The notes: generated by a model not told the origin, from the sequence alone. A DNA stretch of 64,000 nt from Owenia fusiformis (GCA_903813345.2 CAIIXF020000008.1:7638366-7702365), one strand, 5' to 3'; numbered from the stretch's first letter, positions 32,185-44,171 are shown. Translations and numbers: made by a program.

Positions 32185-34684
32185 TCAAGAATACCATCCA
32201 TTCCACTGGTTTTTTGCATATATCTCACATGACAGAGAACAGTACCATATACCTTTAAAGTAAAACAAATGAGCATGATTATTTATTTTCAGTCCTATCA
32301 TTTGTTAACATGTAATTTTTTTTGTTTCATTTCATTATGATGGATGGGGCTGTGTATTTGCTCCTTAATTCAGTTAAAACTGGTGAACACTGCTCACTTT
32401 CACAATTATAATGTCTAAACAAAATTCAACTTAGAAAATTGATATTCAAAGATAACAGTGGTTACCTGCAAGTTCATCTTCCTGAACACCCTGTTCCCTG
32501 AGGCATGATTGGTGGTACCATTGATGCATAGTACATTCCCCCTCCAGTTCGCACTGGATCATATCAGCTTCCTCTCCTGTTAAATGGAAAAAATCATGAT
32601 GAAACAAAATTTTCATTGGAATGTATTAAAAAATATGAAAAACCTTCTGAATAACAGCTTTTGGTATTTACTTGTGGAATCTGATTTTGACAAAACGTTG
32701 GAGCTTTTTCCATTCAAATTTGTATAAGCTGTCTTTATTAGTGACAGTTTCATATTAGTCAATAGTCATATACCGTTTCTCATGTGGCAATAGCGGAAGA
32801 TGTATTCTTGAGCCTCCTCGCACTCCTGGCTACATCACCATCCATCAGTTGGGACTTCAGTGATCACAGGCTGGCAGCATGAGAGGTGGAACTGCAAGTC
32901 ACAACCCACCCGGTGGCACTTCACAATCTCTTCCCTAGTTTCTATAAATACATTTAAACAAGTACACATGTCATGTAACTTGATCAAAGCAGTTAATTTG
33001 CATGTTATGGGGAATCTTCTGTGTTTCGACTATATGATGAAAATAATTAATCATTTAAAATATATGATCAATCACTAAGCCTTGTGATTAATTACAAAGT
33101 GTAGTTCACATTCAAAATGACTTAATATTAATCATGAAAACAGTTGATCTAGACTGTTGTGAAATATGAATTTTCGATTCAACTGTATTTTCTCATTTAC
33201 TTAGATTCAATGAGATAATACAATTGTGATCATGTTTGGATGAGAAAGGTTTTCAAATATACTGGTTGTTTTGTGCAGCTACAAGCCCTTGTGACCCCCC
33301 TCACTACAATTGTGTGAGAAGGTGTTAAGTCAAGTAGAGGAGGGGTCACAGGGGCTTGTAGCTAGACTACTAGTTGTACTGTAAGTGAAAACATCTCGTC
33401 TGTCCATTTATTTTCTTAGTTACAACAGAAATCCTACAAAAATTCGAAAAATAAATTATTGCCTTCTTTTAGATCCAGCCTCATTCTTGTTACAGTGCTA
33501 AAAAGAAATTCAAATTAATTAAGAAAAGAACAATGTAACGTGTAACATCCTTAATCTACTTCGATGGCATACCATCACCACATGGACAAGCCATTTCATC
33601 CAATTCAATATCAGGATAATAAGGCTGCTGAAGTTCATTCTTGTAGGACTTTATCATTTTCTCCAGAGTTCTATCATCTGGCTTGGCTTTAATAATATTG
33701 TACACATCATCCGCCAGACGTTCAAGCCACTCCTCTTTTCCTTCTTGAGGAACATTTACAGCTTCAAGATTTTCAACCCCCAGGATCTTGCATGCTAGAA
33801 GATTTGTATACGCTCTTGCTACAAACTTTCAAAAAACAAATGCATTCTTCAACAGAAGAGTAAAATGTGAATTCACACAACAATTTGAGTATAGAATAAT
33901 ATGTGATTTGTTTCTTTTCAAATATTTTAACTTGTAGTACTTCCAACAGAGAGGAGTTTTACTGTATTCAAATTTTGTTATTACATGTAGTTATATTCAA
34001 AATTTTTATACTGCAAGGGGTTGTGACTAAATGTTAATTTTTGACAAAAAAAACAATTTCATTAGTAGGGTCGAGAGGGTCATTTCTTCATTTGTAATTA
34101 CTGTTATACAATAATAGATATAACTTACATCAAAAAAGTCCTCCACATGATGGAAATTTTCCATCACATTTGATGACAAATTTCTGTGGTGAAATGCTGC
34201 CTTCAACTGGGTAGCCCGCTGGCGTATGCTCTTCCCTGAATAATACCGTCTCATCCAGTTCTGTAAGTTTGGTAATTGTTTATCTTTTTGTATGATTCAT
34301 ATAGCAAAGGTTCAGATAAGGGAGATGAATCTGTGATAAAATTGTGTATTTATCAAATTGTGACTGTGGCAACCATTGTGGATAGTCTAAGGTGCTGCTT
34401 CACAGTTCAAAAGGCAAACCTTGGCTTATTGTCTTTTGCATATATAATTGTGTTTATGTATGCCTATGTGAAATGCCTTTTGGGAGTCGTGTTCAAGAAG
34501 GCATACAAAGAGCAGTGTAACCTACCAAAAAGTAACTCAAGAAATAACCCGTTGGGCTTCTACCTGAAACAGAAGTACAACAGCTGGCGTTGAGGACCCT
34601 TCAGTCTCCCAGGTGCTGCAAAGAACAAACTATACCAAATTGACTAACCTGAAAGTCTTTGATCACCGCCAGCAAACTACCCAT
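32185..34684 (-). pseudogene. Gene with two PHD fingers, six exons, one in-frame TGA
   Basis: Exons on the minus strand: 34684-34649 (MGSLLAVIKDFQ), 34260-34129, 33825-33573, 32929-32774, 32576-32466, 32252-32185 (stop TGA). All junctions are GT-AG and all phases agree, giving about 250 codons. The N-terminal part is helical and unrecognised. Residues ~135-190 form a PHD finger (CPCGDEIVKCHRVGCDLQFH…C…W.C…C). A second PHD finger spans the next three exons (YCHMRNGEE…C…C…WYHQSC…WYCSLSC). PHD fingers bind histone tails. The residue between W and C of finger 1 is TGA (32837-32835), so the gene is broken or mis-sequenced there. Genes of this form are often transposon-derived in invertebrates. The first exon is duplicated at 35162-35526. 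Confidence 0.65.
33277..33363. repeat. Hairpin inverted repeat in an intron
   Basis: Arms of about 25 bp: 'agctacaagcccttgtgacc' and complement 'ggtcacaggggcttgtagct', with a ~35-nt loop. A small foldback in the intron of the PHD gene. Confidence 0.85.
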
Positions 34685-34819
34685 CTGTGTTCACCTCAAA
34701 CATTGATTGTGGTTAGTCGATCCCTTAGCTTGCTTCCTTTCTGACCAACCATCTGAAGCCCTGGTTCGGCGGTTGCCCCCCCCCTTGACTTCTGCATCCC
34801 TTAAGCTTTGTGGCAATAA
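34453..34819. repeat. ~366-bp direct repeat, copy 1
   Basis: From 'tttatgtatgcctatgtg' to 'tttgtggcaataa'; about 97% like 35162-35526, with 342 bp between copies. It includes the first exon and donor of the PHD gene. The + strand frame through it (…KQKYNSWR) is not convincing as a gene. Confidence 0.9.
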
Positions 34820-35161
34820 TAGCACAACTAAAACATAAAACAAACAACCCCCAACAACCCCAAAACCACCAGCCCAATCTAACAAGCAGGTGGACAGGGG
34901 CGGGATGGAGGCAAATTAATGTAAGATGGAACATACTCACTAAATAACGAAATTAAAGGAGCCCAAACGAATATTTGGTTTTAATGTCGTCTGCGTTGCC
35001 TCGTTCTGAATTTAGGTCAAGACAATAAGGCCGCTTAAGCTAAGAACAACAATAATGCCGCTTATGACAAAAACCCGGAAACCAACTAATGATGAGGAGA
35101 ACTAAGAACACGAACACACTCCCAACGGCTCCATAAATGAAATTATATTCTATAATTTAGA

Positions 35162-35526
35162 TTTATGTATGCCTATGTGAAATGCCTGTTGGGAGTCGTG
35201 TTCAAGAAGGCATACAAAGAGCAGTGTAACCTACCACAAAGTAACTCAAGAAATAACCCGCTGGGCTTCTACCTGAAACAGAAGTACAACAGCTGGCGTT
35301 GAGGACCTTTCAGTCTCCCAGGTGCTGCAAAGAACAAACTATACCAAATTGACTAACCTGAAAGTCTTTGATCACCGCCAGCAAACTACCCATCTGTGTT
35401 TACCTCGAACATTGATTGTGGTTAGTCGATCCCTTAGCTTGCTTCCTTTCTGACCAACCATCTGAAGCCCCGGTTCGGCGGTTGCCCCCCCTTGACTTCT
35501 GCATCCCTTAAGCTTTGTGGCAATAA
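35162..35526. repeat. ~366-bp direct repeat, copy 2
   Basis: Near-identical partner of 34453-34819. Two direct repeats near a tyrosine recombinase gene would fit the split repeats of DIRS-type elements, but equally a local tandem duplication. Confidence 0.9.
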
Positions 35527-36087
35527 ACGGCCATACCCGTCACAACGGGAGCGCCACAAAAACCCAACCTTGACCCACATGACTTTATTACACCACCCAT
35601 TAAATAATGAAACAGGAGAAAGAATAGTAGAACTATAAACTTTATTGACTAAAATGAGCTGATTCATTTATCAGACCCACAAAATTAACCCATTGAGCCT
35701 GAATTAATTCTCAAAAGATCTAATGTTTGAAGGAATTGTTTATAAATGTTTTATCTTGAAAGCTATTAAAAAAAATAAAATTGGGGAGTATCCTTGTACC
35801 CCCAGCGACCCGTAGGGCCCTAAAACACTTAAAACTAAGCTCATGGCTAACATTAACTATAAAACTGTTTGAATTCTTAAAATTGTCTTTATAAAAAGTT
35901 CAAATTCTTGAAATTGTCTTGTACTAAAGTCCAAATAAGATGATCTACTCGTCTCTCTCTTATTCCTTGCCAGTTGGGTCCAGGGTTTGAGCCGGAGGGG
36001 GGGGGGAGAGGCTCGGGAACGGAGGGGGGGGGGGTATCATATTCAAACTGAAAGAGAAAGAAAGAAATTAAACAAAAATAACCCCGA
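35527..36087. other. Noncoding stretch with two long G tracts
   Basis: Holds runs of G at about 35996-36007 and 36022-36034, reading as poly-Pro on the minus strand downstream of the recombinase stop. No gene of its own. Confidence 0.5.
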
Positions 36088-36534
36088 TCAACGAATGTAC
36101 TTCCTGAATGCAAGGGAACGCCACCTCCCTGCTTTTTGAATAGTATAATCATCAAACCCTGCTGTAGCCAAAAGTGTGGCGCCCCCAATGCGTAAGCTAT
36201 GAGATTTATATAGGGCAGTATCCAACCCACACTTTCCCAAAATAGACTTCAAAGTGGCATTAAAGAAAGGGGCTGAAACCGCTTTAGCGTTCACTTGAAA
36301 AATTGGCCCTGGAGCATTACCCCTAGTATTCAAATATATTTCCATGTAATGCACTGGATCAATTGGGCTTTGCTTACGCACCACTACTTTGACTGGGCCG
36401 TTGCTATGTTTAAAATGTCTAAAAGAGAGGATGAATGCCTCCTTGTTACAAAAAGATAAATCTTGGATCAAAAGGTTATGCCCCGCTTTAGTTTCAGTCA
36501 TCTCACTGACCCTGAGCAGACCAAAAAAGCAGTG
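36088..36534 (-). CDS. DIRS-type tyrosine recombinase, catalytic part
   Basis: Reads from HCFFGLLRVSE (first catalytic Arg in LLRVSE) through a beta region (FILSFRHFKHSNGPVKVVVR) to KSHSLRIGGATLLATAGFDD (H-x-x-R), GRWRSLAF and KYIR (catalytic Tyr) before TGA. All four catalytic residues of tyrosine recombinases are present and in order. The H-S-L-R-I-G-G-A context is that of the recombinases of DIRS-like retrotransposons, which use them in place of an integrase. The N terminus is not visible as an uninterrupted frame, so this is a partial element. RT/RNase H sequence of DIRS type lies far away at 59.0-59.6 kb and need not belong to it. Confidence 0.75.
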   Translation of the reverse strand, partial: HCFFGLLRVSEMTETKAGHNLLIQDLSFCNKEAFILSFRHFKHSNGPVKVVVRKQSPIDPVHYMEIYLNTRGNAPGPIFQVNAKAVSAPFFNATLKSILGKCGLDTALYKSHSLRIGGATLLATAGFDDYTIQKAGRWRSLAFRKYIR

Positions 36535-36800
36535 GTAAGCATAGCCTGTATAGCTAATTTTGATTGAGGAGGGAGGAATGTACTAGCTACTTATTAGGTA
36601 GTAAGCTAGCACCCAAAAATGTATTAGTTAAGTTACAACTTAAGCGAATGATACAATTTCAAAACTATGATGACCCCAACTTGAACATGAAACATGCATG
36701 ACACTAAGTACATTATCTTCATTAAATCTAGGTGTGTGTAGCTTAGATTTAAAAATAAGTACCTTTTATATCATATTGTGTTCATCTCGAGATACATATC

Positions 36801-37569
36801 ATTGCTGTATAATTTGGAGCAGCTGTATATTACCCACACATGTGCGGGAGTCAATATCTAGTACACCCAGCTTTGTCTAAAATGTAGAAACAAGGTATCA
36901 AATGAAGTACAATATGAAAATTAAAACAAATGTTTCAATTATATTAAACTGCCAATGTGGAAGTGGTAAATACATTCATGAAAAGAAGATCAATTGTTTA
37001 ACACAAACTGCATGTATTATTCTCATTCCATTTTGAATACACATTTTCTGTTTTCACCTCTATTGTGCTCAGATAAATTTTCAGTCATTTATTTATATAA
37101 CCAGATCACTTTTCTTGTCCATCTGTGTGCTGTATTGGTGAGGCTTGTGTCCCACTTAACTCTAGATAGTCCATGGACAGCATCTCTATGAAAAAATGTA
37201 AAGTTTAACAAAATTATAACAATAAATTAATGTTTTCAATCGCAAAGAGTACACAACACTAAAGTATATCTTATAGAAGTCAGCCCCGTAGCCAATGGGG
37301 TTCGGGAATCAGGGGTCTCCCCTGGCCATGAATTCTTTCAAAATCATGTAGTGGAAGTTTAATCCTATTTTAACTTTTGCAACCACTTTTTCTTTTTCAG
37401 ATCCTTCTGAATCAAATCAGAATTGCAAGGTAGAAATTAGATTTTGAAAAACAATATTCACATTTTACTCTCTAAATTTTGCTACCACTTTAATATATTT
37501 AACTTACTTGACATTTCGCTTGATGACCAGTTTAGTTCTGTTTTCAACTTCATCAAAGTCATTGTTGTT
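36801..37569. repeat. Segmental duplication, copy 2
   Basis: Partner of 30449-31561 without the ~365-bp insert. The homology runs into the 37508-37696 exon, which is complete here and truncated in copy 1. Confidence 0.85.
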
Positions 37570-38918
37570 TGGCAGAACTTTGTCATAGGGACCTCTACAA
37601 CTGGCACAGAATCATCTCCCCTGTCTTCAAAAGAAACTCGGTTTTTAGCTGCATATAGCATACTCCACATGCGCATTCTGTTCTTCGATTTCCTGCCTGC
37701 GAAATATAAAATAATTTCAGTTTTCCAACAAGACCATTATCAATTTGCTGCATTTTAAGATTCATACCACAGGAAATAAAATATAGGAATCCATAAATCA
37801 TCTTTATCTAATGTTTGTTATTTTAAAATTTTGATATTTTAGCAGCCGATTTGTTTAGTTCAGATGTACATGGGTATATACATGTATGATGCTGTCCCCA
37901 GCTAAAATTTCATTACTCGGCTGGGAAAAAAGGTTTGAGGGTATCATTTTGTTCCAGACACTCTCTAGAATAAATTCATCTTGGGTTGAATAAAAATGTG
38001 TGGTAAGTGAATTCGCTATGGGCAGTTAAAGAGGCGCCATCTATTCATTTTCAAACAGGGGGTAGGGGTATAAAATAATTTTTTAACACATTTTAATAGT
38101 AAAATGACATTAAAATACTAATAAAATCTTATCAAAAACATTATTTACAATTGCATTTTATAGCTGCGTCGAGTGTTAGTCTATTAGTACATAAACCATG
38201 AAAGCCAGGATTATTAGTGATGCATCCAAGAATCCATGGCGTCTCCTTCAGCTGGAATATTCTTCCATGTTTGTTCACTAGATCATACCATATCATATAG
38301 GTTCCAAAGGCGCATTTGTTCCTCCAATGAAGCTGCAATTTCAGGTGATATTAGGTTACACCCCAACTTGAGGAATAGAAGAAATTTAGACATGGCATGG
38401 ATCAGGCATGGCTCCTCGTACCATGGGGCCATTGGGCCAGGGGTCCTCTAATGTGCATCCATCTGGTCCATCAATTGTTCCGATCCTTGTTCAGGTACCA
38501 ATCCGTCTGTCTGTTGCTCTGTTGTGGGTTTTGGCTTGTTCGTCAGGTCTGTCACTTCTGGTACTACATTGTCTGTCACTGAGTTCACTATAAGTGCTGG
38601 TTCATCTGTAAGTCCTTGTTCGTCTGTAAGTCCTGGTTCATCCGTCCGGTCCATCAATTCCACTGTATAATTGTGCCCAATTTTTATCTTTTTTGGCAGA
38701 GAATTGTTGGGTGTCAACTCAAAAGAATGTTTTAAAATGAGGTTTGTGTTAATTTTTTCCATTTCAACACCTCTTCCCTGCTTGTATTCTCGATACTGCG
38801 ATTTGTACAAGACTCTCCACTCAATTGTTGTGGTATTATTTGGGTGATTCCTAATCACTTTACACCAATGGCCATTCACCAACATAGTCGGGATGGTTGA
38901 TAAGGCAAAACTTTCCAC
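37080..38918 (-). pseudogene. Unrecognised multi-exon gene with NPGFHGLC motif, frame-damaged
   Basis: Minus-strand pieces: 38918-38448 (open, ~157 codons, with a DEPGLTDEQGLTDEPAL internal repeat), 38338-38141 (…GCITNNPGFHGLCTNRLTLD…), 37696-37508 and 37185-~37080. In the third exon the frame that reads MWSMLYAAKNRVSFEDRGDD joins that of NNNDFDEVENRTKLVIKRNV only if one base is missing; adding it also makes the exon phases agree. The terminal exon has its own 1-nt loss relative to copy 1. The NPGFHGLC segment is paralogous to the gene at 47.8 kb (NPGFHGLCINRLTLINAW). I do not know the function. Confidence 0.5.
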
Positions 38919-40411
38919 AAGCTAGCAACTGGTTGAGAATTACACTTCTTTATTGAATTATTTGAACCTGAAAAAATGAAACTTAAAAATTCACTGGTAT
39001 TTGAGTTAAATTTGAACCAAATCTGTCAACTTACACAATTTGAATTAAATCTGTCAAACGGTATTTGAGATATTGCCTGGAGAGATGAATGATGGACAGT
39101 TTTTCTATATCTCCCTAGAACTCCATTCAGTGGGATAATCATTATTATCATTTATCACACTATAGCTAACAGAGGCCTTGATTTTGATTTATGGCAAATA
39201 CTATTGTTGGAAACCAACATTTCTATGCTGATTAAGTGTCCATTTCATAATTTTATGCAATTTATTTTCGTCTACAAAACCAAATATATGAAGATTCATA
39301 GAAAGTTATTCAGTTGCGCTACATGGCACCATTTATCAATGTATTACTGGTATAATTTCTGTTATAGAACATATAGAATATTGTTTGGTCAGATACATAT
39401 AGCCTTGCCCAAGTCTGTATTATTTTTTTGTTTATCTTGATTTTCAATTATATACAGCCTTCTAGCATCCCTTCCATCCCCGCTGATATTATGCTTGGTT
39501 TCGAGATTTCCATAATTCCTACGCTATTTGTCTATAAATTAATATTATTATTAATTGTCTATTAATTTGTGCCCATTTGGTGTTAGCTTCCAGCCCAAAC
39601 TCCGATCCAGTGTCTCGGAATAGAATACATGTATGTTGTAATTCTGTACTTTTTCTGTTTCAATTTTAAATGCAACTGACCCCCTTGTCTGTTAGTGTTA
39701 TGAATAATACGTTGTCTGCATTAGGGTTAACTGTGAATTGAGTTAGTTCAATGGGACATTCGAGTTGACAACTTTTTTTTTTTATACACTTATGATTTTT
39801 AGCCAAAATGTTAATACTTATTAAATCTTCTACAGACCTTCATTGTGCTGTATAAAGAAACATATTCTCATAAAAATCTTCAACACTCTTAGACGACAGG
39901 GGAGGAAATGATCAAAGAAAATGTGTAAAAACACAACATTATCCAACCGACCAATTATATGGGTAGATTGACTACAAGAAAAAATCGAGCACTTTTCGAA
40001 AATCTTTTAACTTTATTAGAAAGTTAAATGTCTTCCTAAATGAGGGTTTACTATCAGAGGCATAAAGGGTTTTACACTGACCTTCTGTGCAAATCTGCAA
40101 GCCTGGTTATTCATGTTCGTAAACCTCGTGTCAGTAGTGGTTTGTCAGTGTAGAACTTCGTTTTTTCAAATATTTCAAATTTTCAAAATATAGTAATGTC
40201 ACGTCTGTTGTCTTCATATAACCCATATACTCTCTGAAATCCATCTGTACATCTTAATATTACATAAGATTACATTTCTGAACATCAAAAGGCGTTAAAT
40301 ATGGTTTCCAAGTGTTTTTTTATCTTAAAACATCACTGGCATGTAGTCTGATATCAATAAATTCTACATGCAATAAAACTAGATTCCCTTGGCGATAATA
40401 AGGGTCATGCC
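38919..40411. other. Noncoding stretch, no gene recognised
   Basis: AT-rich; the open frame 39204-39440 has no supporting features. Confidence 0.5.
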
Positions 40412-43258
40412 TCATTCTTCCTGTGTTGGAATCTCGTCCTCTCTGCATTTCAAAGGACCTGAAAGCACATAAGGATTGCGTCAGTCATAGTCACATAAAA
40501 AATAAAATAAAATAATCAAAAAAACTTCTGGCGTGGGATCCTACCAGATTTTGAATAATGTTCATTCTTCCACAGCTGATCCCTTAACACAATAGGAACC
40601 TCTGGTGTGCTGGGTTCCTTCCACCGGCAAGGTACTGATGTGCAGCTGAGATTGGTCATTCCCACTTTAATGAGAAATTAATTGAAATTATTTCAATTGT
40701 GGATATAATTAGATAATAAGGTGAATTTTATAATATTTGCCATTACAATTTAAATAAAATCTACGAGCTTTATTATCTATACATGGAAATGCTTTTTAAA
40801 TTTTTCTTAATTGACTTGACAATAACTTGTTCTTGTACAGGCATTGTACATGGGATCGCCACATTACTTCTGCTTAGTTACCCTCAAAGTTAAGACAAAC
40901 TGGTTCCATTAATCTGTAACGTTTTCCCGCGATAATTGTTATAATCCCTTATCAGTGGCGGTTGGTAGCGTCAGGCATATTTAAGGGAGGGGGAATAGTT
41001 ATACAAATTTATATTTATGGTGGGGACGTGTGCGAGGATGGTGACAGAACTCGGGTACAACAACATATAATATCACTTCTGGTGTCTTATGGACTGATTA
41101 TTTAATTAAGGATGGTGTTGCATAACTTTGCGGTGCAGATAATTTGCGGTGCAGAACTCTGCGGTGCAGAGGTTTGCAGTGCAATAGTTTGTGGTGTAGA
41201 GTTTTGCGGTGCAATGCTTCGTCAATTAGTCTCGCAGCTTCAAGTTAGTTAATGTTGACTATCGGGCACATTTATAGTATTGCACTACTCTCTTACCCTT
41301 TGGTGCATATATTGATTGAGTCCAAACACTGGTATAAAGTTCTATAGAATTTATTCAATAACTCCAAATATTTAATTTTGGGGACACCGCAACATCTCAT
41401 TAACACTGTAACATATTAGTACATGACTCTTGTTATGACTCTTACATGACTCTTGCCCTGTATTATCTATTCTTTCGTTTTGAACTTAAGTTTTGTGAAA
41501 ATTCCTTTGAGGTTTTGAAATGTTGCCATTTTAGTAGTGTCTGGTTGGCTTTAGCTATATGAATTTAGTATATAACAATCAAATCAAATAAGATCTAAGC
41601 AAGTGTCAAAATTGTTAAAAAGGTTAAAAGGTGTCTCTCATGAATTTATTTTTTGCTTTGTTATCAATCAAGTGTGTTTCATACCTGCAAGCCTTTATTT
41701 TGTGTTCCATGGATAGTTCTTATCAGCTCCCAATGTGAGACTCTGGTGCAAAAACACGCAAATGCCCATATCAGTCCATATTTTGTAGCACATTGGACAA
41801 GATATAACCCAACATTATGGGCATTCATGGTCAGTGAAGCTTGACCTAAAAAGGTTTTGAACACAAATTTGAATTGTAGAAAGAACAAACATCTTTAAGG
41901 TTTAACATTTGATAAATGCTTTAGTCAGAGTGAGTGGATTGAATTATTTGGTAGGTGTTCATACAAGTATACTAGTTATGAATGAATAGATCATCTGCAA
42001 TTTATAGCTTACTCTTTGTAAAATTCATGTTAACTGGTCAATATCAACCCAGTAATCTTAATGACTACTTGGCCTTTTCATAATAGACTCGACCAAAGAG
42101 AGGAACAGATTATTTAACATGAACCATTCTTTATTAATCTTTTTTAAATTTTATCTCTTGATTCTGTTCATGTGAACAATCAACATTAGTGTGAATAACA
42201 AGAGCCTGAAATGTTTTACGTTTTATTAATTTTTAATTTATCAATGTGCCTACCAAAGTATCTAGTTTGAAGATCATAGAAATTGTATAGCATCATCCCT
42301 GCCACTTTGTAATTCTCTCTTGGGGCTGCTGACAGAATACAATACATTCCCATATACTCGTCTGGTAAAAATCCACTCAACACCTCTGCCCTGTATGTTA
42401 CGAGGAATGCCCTATGTTCAGATGCTGAAAAATATGACCAAGGCTTGAAATTGAACTTTCGTAATTGTGTTATTCCATCATCTTACTCATCTGATGTTTG
42501 AAGTTCTCTTGTCTTTTTATCTAATATCTCTAATGTCTCTATTCCGTCCTCCAACTCAGCCTTCTCAGTGTTACTTCTCTACTGTCTATATCCAGTTCTT
42601 CATCAGACATGATTTCATTGTGATCACCTTTCCAAAAGTCCAGTTCCAAGATGGCACCCTATACGGAGACTGATGGAGGAGACATGGGCATCACCTGACT
42701 CTGATCCAAGTCTAATGTTTATGTTAGTGATTTTAGTGGTAGGCTAACATTGCTACTTTTAGCATCCACTGAGCTAGTTAGGCCATATTTCCGCCACTGA
42801 CTATAATTAGTTTTTGAAAAAATAACATGTGTGTGTCAGTATTGGGATCTTTATTTGGTGAGGTTGCAATTATTCTCTATTTCTGCATCAATGGTTCAGT
42901 AGTATTTTAGATTCTGATACATTCAAGAATTAAATGCATCAAAGTCTACAAGAGATATGATATTTTATAAAGATGTTTTGAGTTAGCAAGCACAATCTGG
43001 AATCAACTAACATTTAGGGTGAATAAATACTAGCTGGAAACAAAGGGACTATGGTTTAATGATAATGTAATGTTAAATTGACATCACATTCAAAAATGAA
43101 CATTTATTACCTGTTAATGTCAATGAGGCTAAAGTCATAGTTGGTACGATGCCAGGGCATCCATTCATAATTCAACATTAAGTAATTCCCTTTGGACCTT
43201 TGGAGTTGTGTAAGCCCTCGTCCATCTGTGCACTCATGCCACAAGGCTATCGTGGAAA
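40412..43258 (-). pseudogene. DUF4218-like gene of CACTA/En-Spm transposase type, C-terminal exons
   Basis: Minus-strand exons in compatible phase: 43258-43111 (…LWHECTDGRGLTQLQRSK…), 42411-42254 (FLVTYRAEVLSGFLPDEYMG…), 41845-41685 (SLTMNAHNVGLYLVQCATKY, then LIWAFACF…IHGTQNKGLQ), ~40673-40545 and 40458-40412 (GPLKCREDEIPTQEE, stop). The order ER-FL-YY-L-LP-Y, then N-H-L…GLIW…F…HGT is that of the DUF4218 region downstream of the transposase domain in CACTA-like elements. No terminal inverted repeats were found. The junction before the 40.6-kb exon is uncertain. Upstream pieces at 44.0-44.2 kb carry a duplication and an insertion, so the gene as a whole is probably dead. Confidence 0.6.
41125..41218 (+). 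repeat. Degenerate ~18-bp tandem repeat, 'tttgcggtgcaga'
   Basis: Five to six loose copies of 'tgcggtgcagaa' separated by variable bases. Confidence 0.8.
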
Positions 43259-43711
43259 CTTTTGAATTGAAAATATTTGAAATACAGACTGACTACAGCT
43301 AAGCCTAATAAAAGCCTACAATAAAAGTGGACCTCTAAATATAAGCACTAGTGCCAAAGGGAAGGGACCAAAAGTTGTAATGGAACTTAGCAAGAAAATG
43401 CAAACTCTAAGTGCATACCGGTCAAGAAAAACAAACCCAATATAGCCCGAAACCATGATCTAACGTGAAAAGAAACAATGTCTTATACCCCCTTTCTCTC
43501 CACCATTTAAGAACCAATATCACAATCTAAAGCTAAGTTGCCTCAAAATTTGGAAACCAAAAGGTCTAGGTCAAAATCTAGGTCAGTTTCAAAGTTTTTC
43601 CTTATTTTTGCGATTCTGAAACGACACTTTCATAGTATTCTTCGAAATTGTGTATACATGCAGCCAAGAGTGTGCTGATAGTGTTAGCCTTTGCCGTCAG
43701 AAAGTATTTTG

Positions 43712-43975
43712 ACTCACTTTTGAGATAGGGTGTCCGAAAATTAGGTCAAAATAAAAAGTTCTCCAAATTTAACGTATCAGGAAGAAGGAACTTAACAAGA
43801 TGTCAGATGAGGCCCACATAGAATCAGGTGAATTTGTTTGTGATTTTACTCACTTTTGAGATAGGGTGTCCGAAAATTAGGTCAAAATAAAAAGTTCTCC
43901 AAATTTAACGTATCAGGAAGAAGGAACTTAACAAGATGTCAGATGAGGCCCACATAGAATCAGGTGAATTTGTTT
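43712..43975 (+). repeat. 136-bp tandem duplication
   Basis: The unit starts 'actcacttttgagatagg' at 43712 and again at 43848, essentially identical. It includes 'agggtgtccgaaaatt', loosely like the ACAGGGTGTCC ends. It lies in an intron of the DUF4218-like gene. Confidence 0.95.
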
Positions 43976-44018
43976 TGTTTTTTATGTGAGAAGCACATCA
44001 TTTAAAATAAATGTTTAC

Positions 44019-44171
44019 CTGAACATTTGACCTTCATGTTCAGCCTTCATGTTCAGCTGCCAATACATCGTCGATACATTTGATAATTTCCTTAGCTCCG
44101 TTGCCCTCCTCGGTTCCTGGCCATAGATTTGCACAGAGCATCTTCATGGCAGAATGGATTCCAAAGTTGTT
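44019..44171 (-). pseudogene. Exon of the DUF4218-like gene broken by a 13-bp duplication
   Basis: The minus strand reads FGIHSAMKMLCANLWPGTEE and …IIKCIDDVLAAEHEG, then hits stops. The break coincides with a perfect tandem 13-mer on the + strand, 'cttcatgttcagc' at 44032-44044 and 44045-44057. With one copy the frame would run on to the donor at 44018. The exon's upstream edge is cut by the insertion at 44172-44302. Confidence 0.5.

Noticed and set aside
32835-32837. TGA read as selenocysteine
   Set aside because: The position is variable in PHD fingers, no selenoprotein family has this layout, and I cannot identify a SECIS element; loss or error is simpler.
34276-34593. 105-codon + strand frame
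   Set aside because: It crosses into the 366-bp direct repeat, has no recognisable domain, and lies next to minus-strand exons with good splice sites.
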